DNA of 6,815 nucleotides. Origin: an uncultured Mycoplasma sp. Lineage in GTDB: Bacteria > Bacillota_I > Bacilli_A > Mycoplasmatales > Metamycoplasmataceae. Below the pieces are notes generated by a model. It made no database searches. It was given only the letters and a program-made list of their open reading frames with translations, and was not told the origin of the DNA. A program made the translations under genes and the position numbers. The stretch is taken from contig CAMQBE010000031.1 in NCBI GenBank assembly GCA_946998935.1, positions 1-6,815 on the forward strand. The letters run 5' to 3'. Below, one piece after another: positions 6,555 to 6,815 of the stretch (positions are counted from its first letter, which is position 1; the number at the start of each line of letters is the position of its first letter).

Positions 6555-6815
6555 ATGGCAAAACAAGATTTTGACCGTAGTAAAGAACACGTTAATATTG
6601 GTACCATTGGCCACGTTGACCATGGTAAAACCACTTTAACTGCTGCTATTGCTACAGTATTATCAAAAAAAGGACTTGCAGAAGCTCGTGATTATGCTTC
6701 TATTGACAACGCTCCTGAAGAAAAAGCTCGTGGTATAACAATTAATACTTCACACATTGAATATCAAACAGAAAAACGTCACTATGCACACGTTGACTGT
6801 CCAGGTCACGCTGAC
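6555..6815 (+). CDS. tuf: Elongation factor Tu, N-terminal part (runs off the window)
   Basis: EF-Tu carries aminoacyl-tRNA to the ribosome as a GTP complex in the cytoplasm. The first 87 residues of about 395 are present. They include the family start [20 protein letters not shown], the P-loop GHVDHGKT (19-26), the switch I region EEKARGITI with Thr62, and the G3 motif DCPGH (81-85). The start is fixed by homology and by the GAAAGGA Shine-Dalgarno about ten bases upstream. The N-terminal sequence resembles that of the M. hominis / M. arthritidis group as I remember it. The gene has its own extended -10 promoter and a long leader, unlike the str-operon arrangement (rpsL-rpsG-fus-tuf) of many bacteria; no fus precedes it here. 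Confidence 0.98.
   Translation, partial: MAKQDFDRSKEHVNIGTIGHVDHGKTTLTAAIATVLSKKGLAEARDYASIDNAPEEKARGITINTSHIEYQTEKRHYAHVDCPGHAD

Overview
This window comes from a mollicute (Mycoplasma sensu lato). Every multi-exon-looking 'break' in the long genes is a UGA codon standing exactly where a tryptophan is expected: I count 12 in-frame UGA and only 2 UGG Trp codons in the four longest genes. The DNA is very AT-rich and intergenic spaces are short. The N-terminus of EF-Tu and the overall content look most like the M. hominis / M. arthritidis group (Metamycoplasma), but that placement is from memory and only moderately sure.

Layout from left to right. At the left edge a minus-strand gene just begins (8 codons), preceded by a 26-codon minus-strand mini-ORF with a good ribosome binding site. 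Divergent from it, on the plus strand, is a complete proline iminopeptidase-type alpha/beta hydrolase (pip, 224-1165). It converges on enolase (eno, 1309-2673, minus) across a double hairpin terminator region. Upstream of eno on the same strand lie two paralogous genes, 2797-4218 and 4410-5660, each with its own promoter and terminator. Then comes a short YigZ/IMPACT-family gene (about 5766-6128, minus). After a gene-free divergent stretch of about 300 bases and a structured-looking, unusually GC-rich leader, the plus-strand EF-Tu gene (tuf) begins at 6555 and runs off the right edge.

The known genes are housekeeping functions: glycolysis (eno), peptide-derived amino acid scavenging (pip), translation elongation (tuf). 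They do not form one pathway, and each appears to be its own transcription unit.

The part worth attention is the paralogous pair. Both proteins have a lysine-rich, nearly acid-free N-terminal tail resembling histone H1-type tails, two or three copies of a repeat module centred on a V-W-[YF]-H motif, an acidic or mixed-charge linker, and a single C-terminal membrane segment with almost nothing after it. The predicted topology is a cytosolic protein hung on the membrane by its tail. I recognise no family for them. The second point of interest is the tuf leader, a 50-base island at 44% GC within about 15% GC flanks, containing inverted repeats and a 7-codon mini-ORF.
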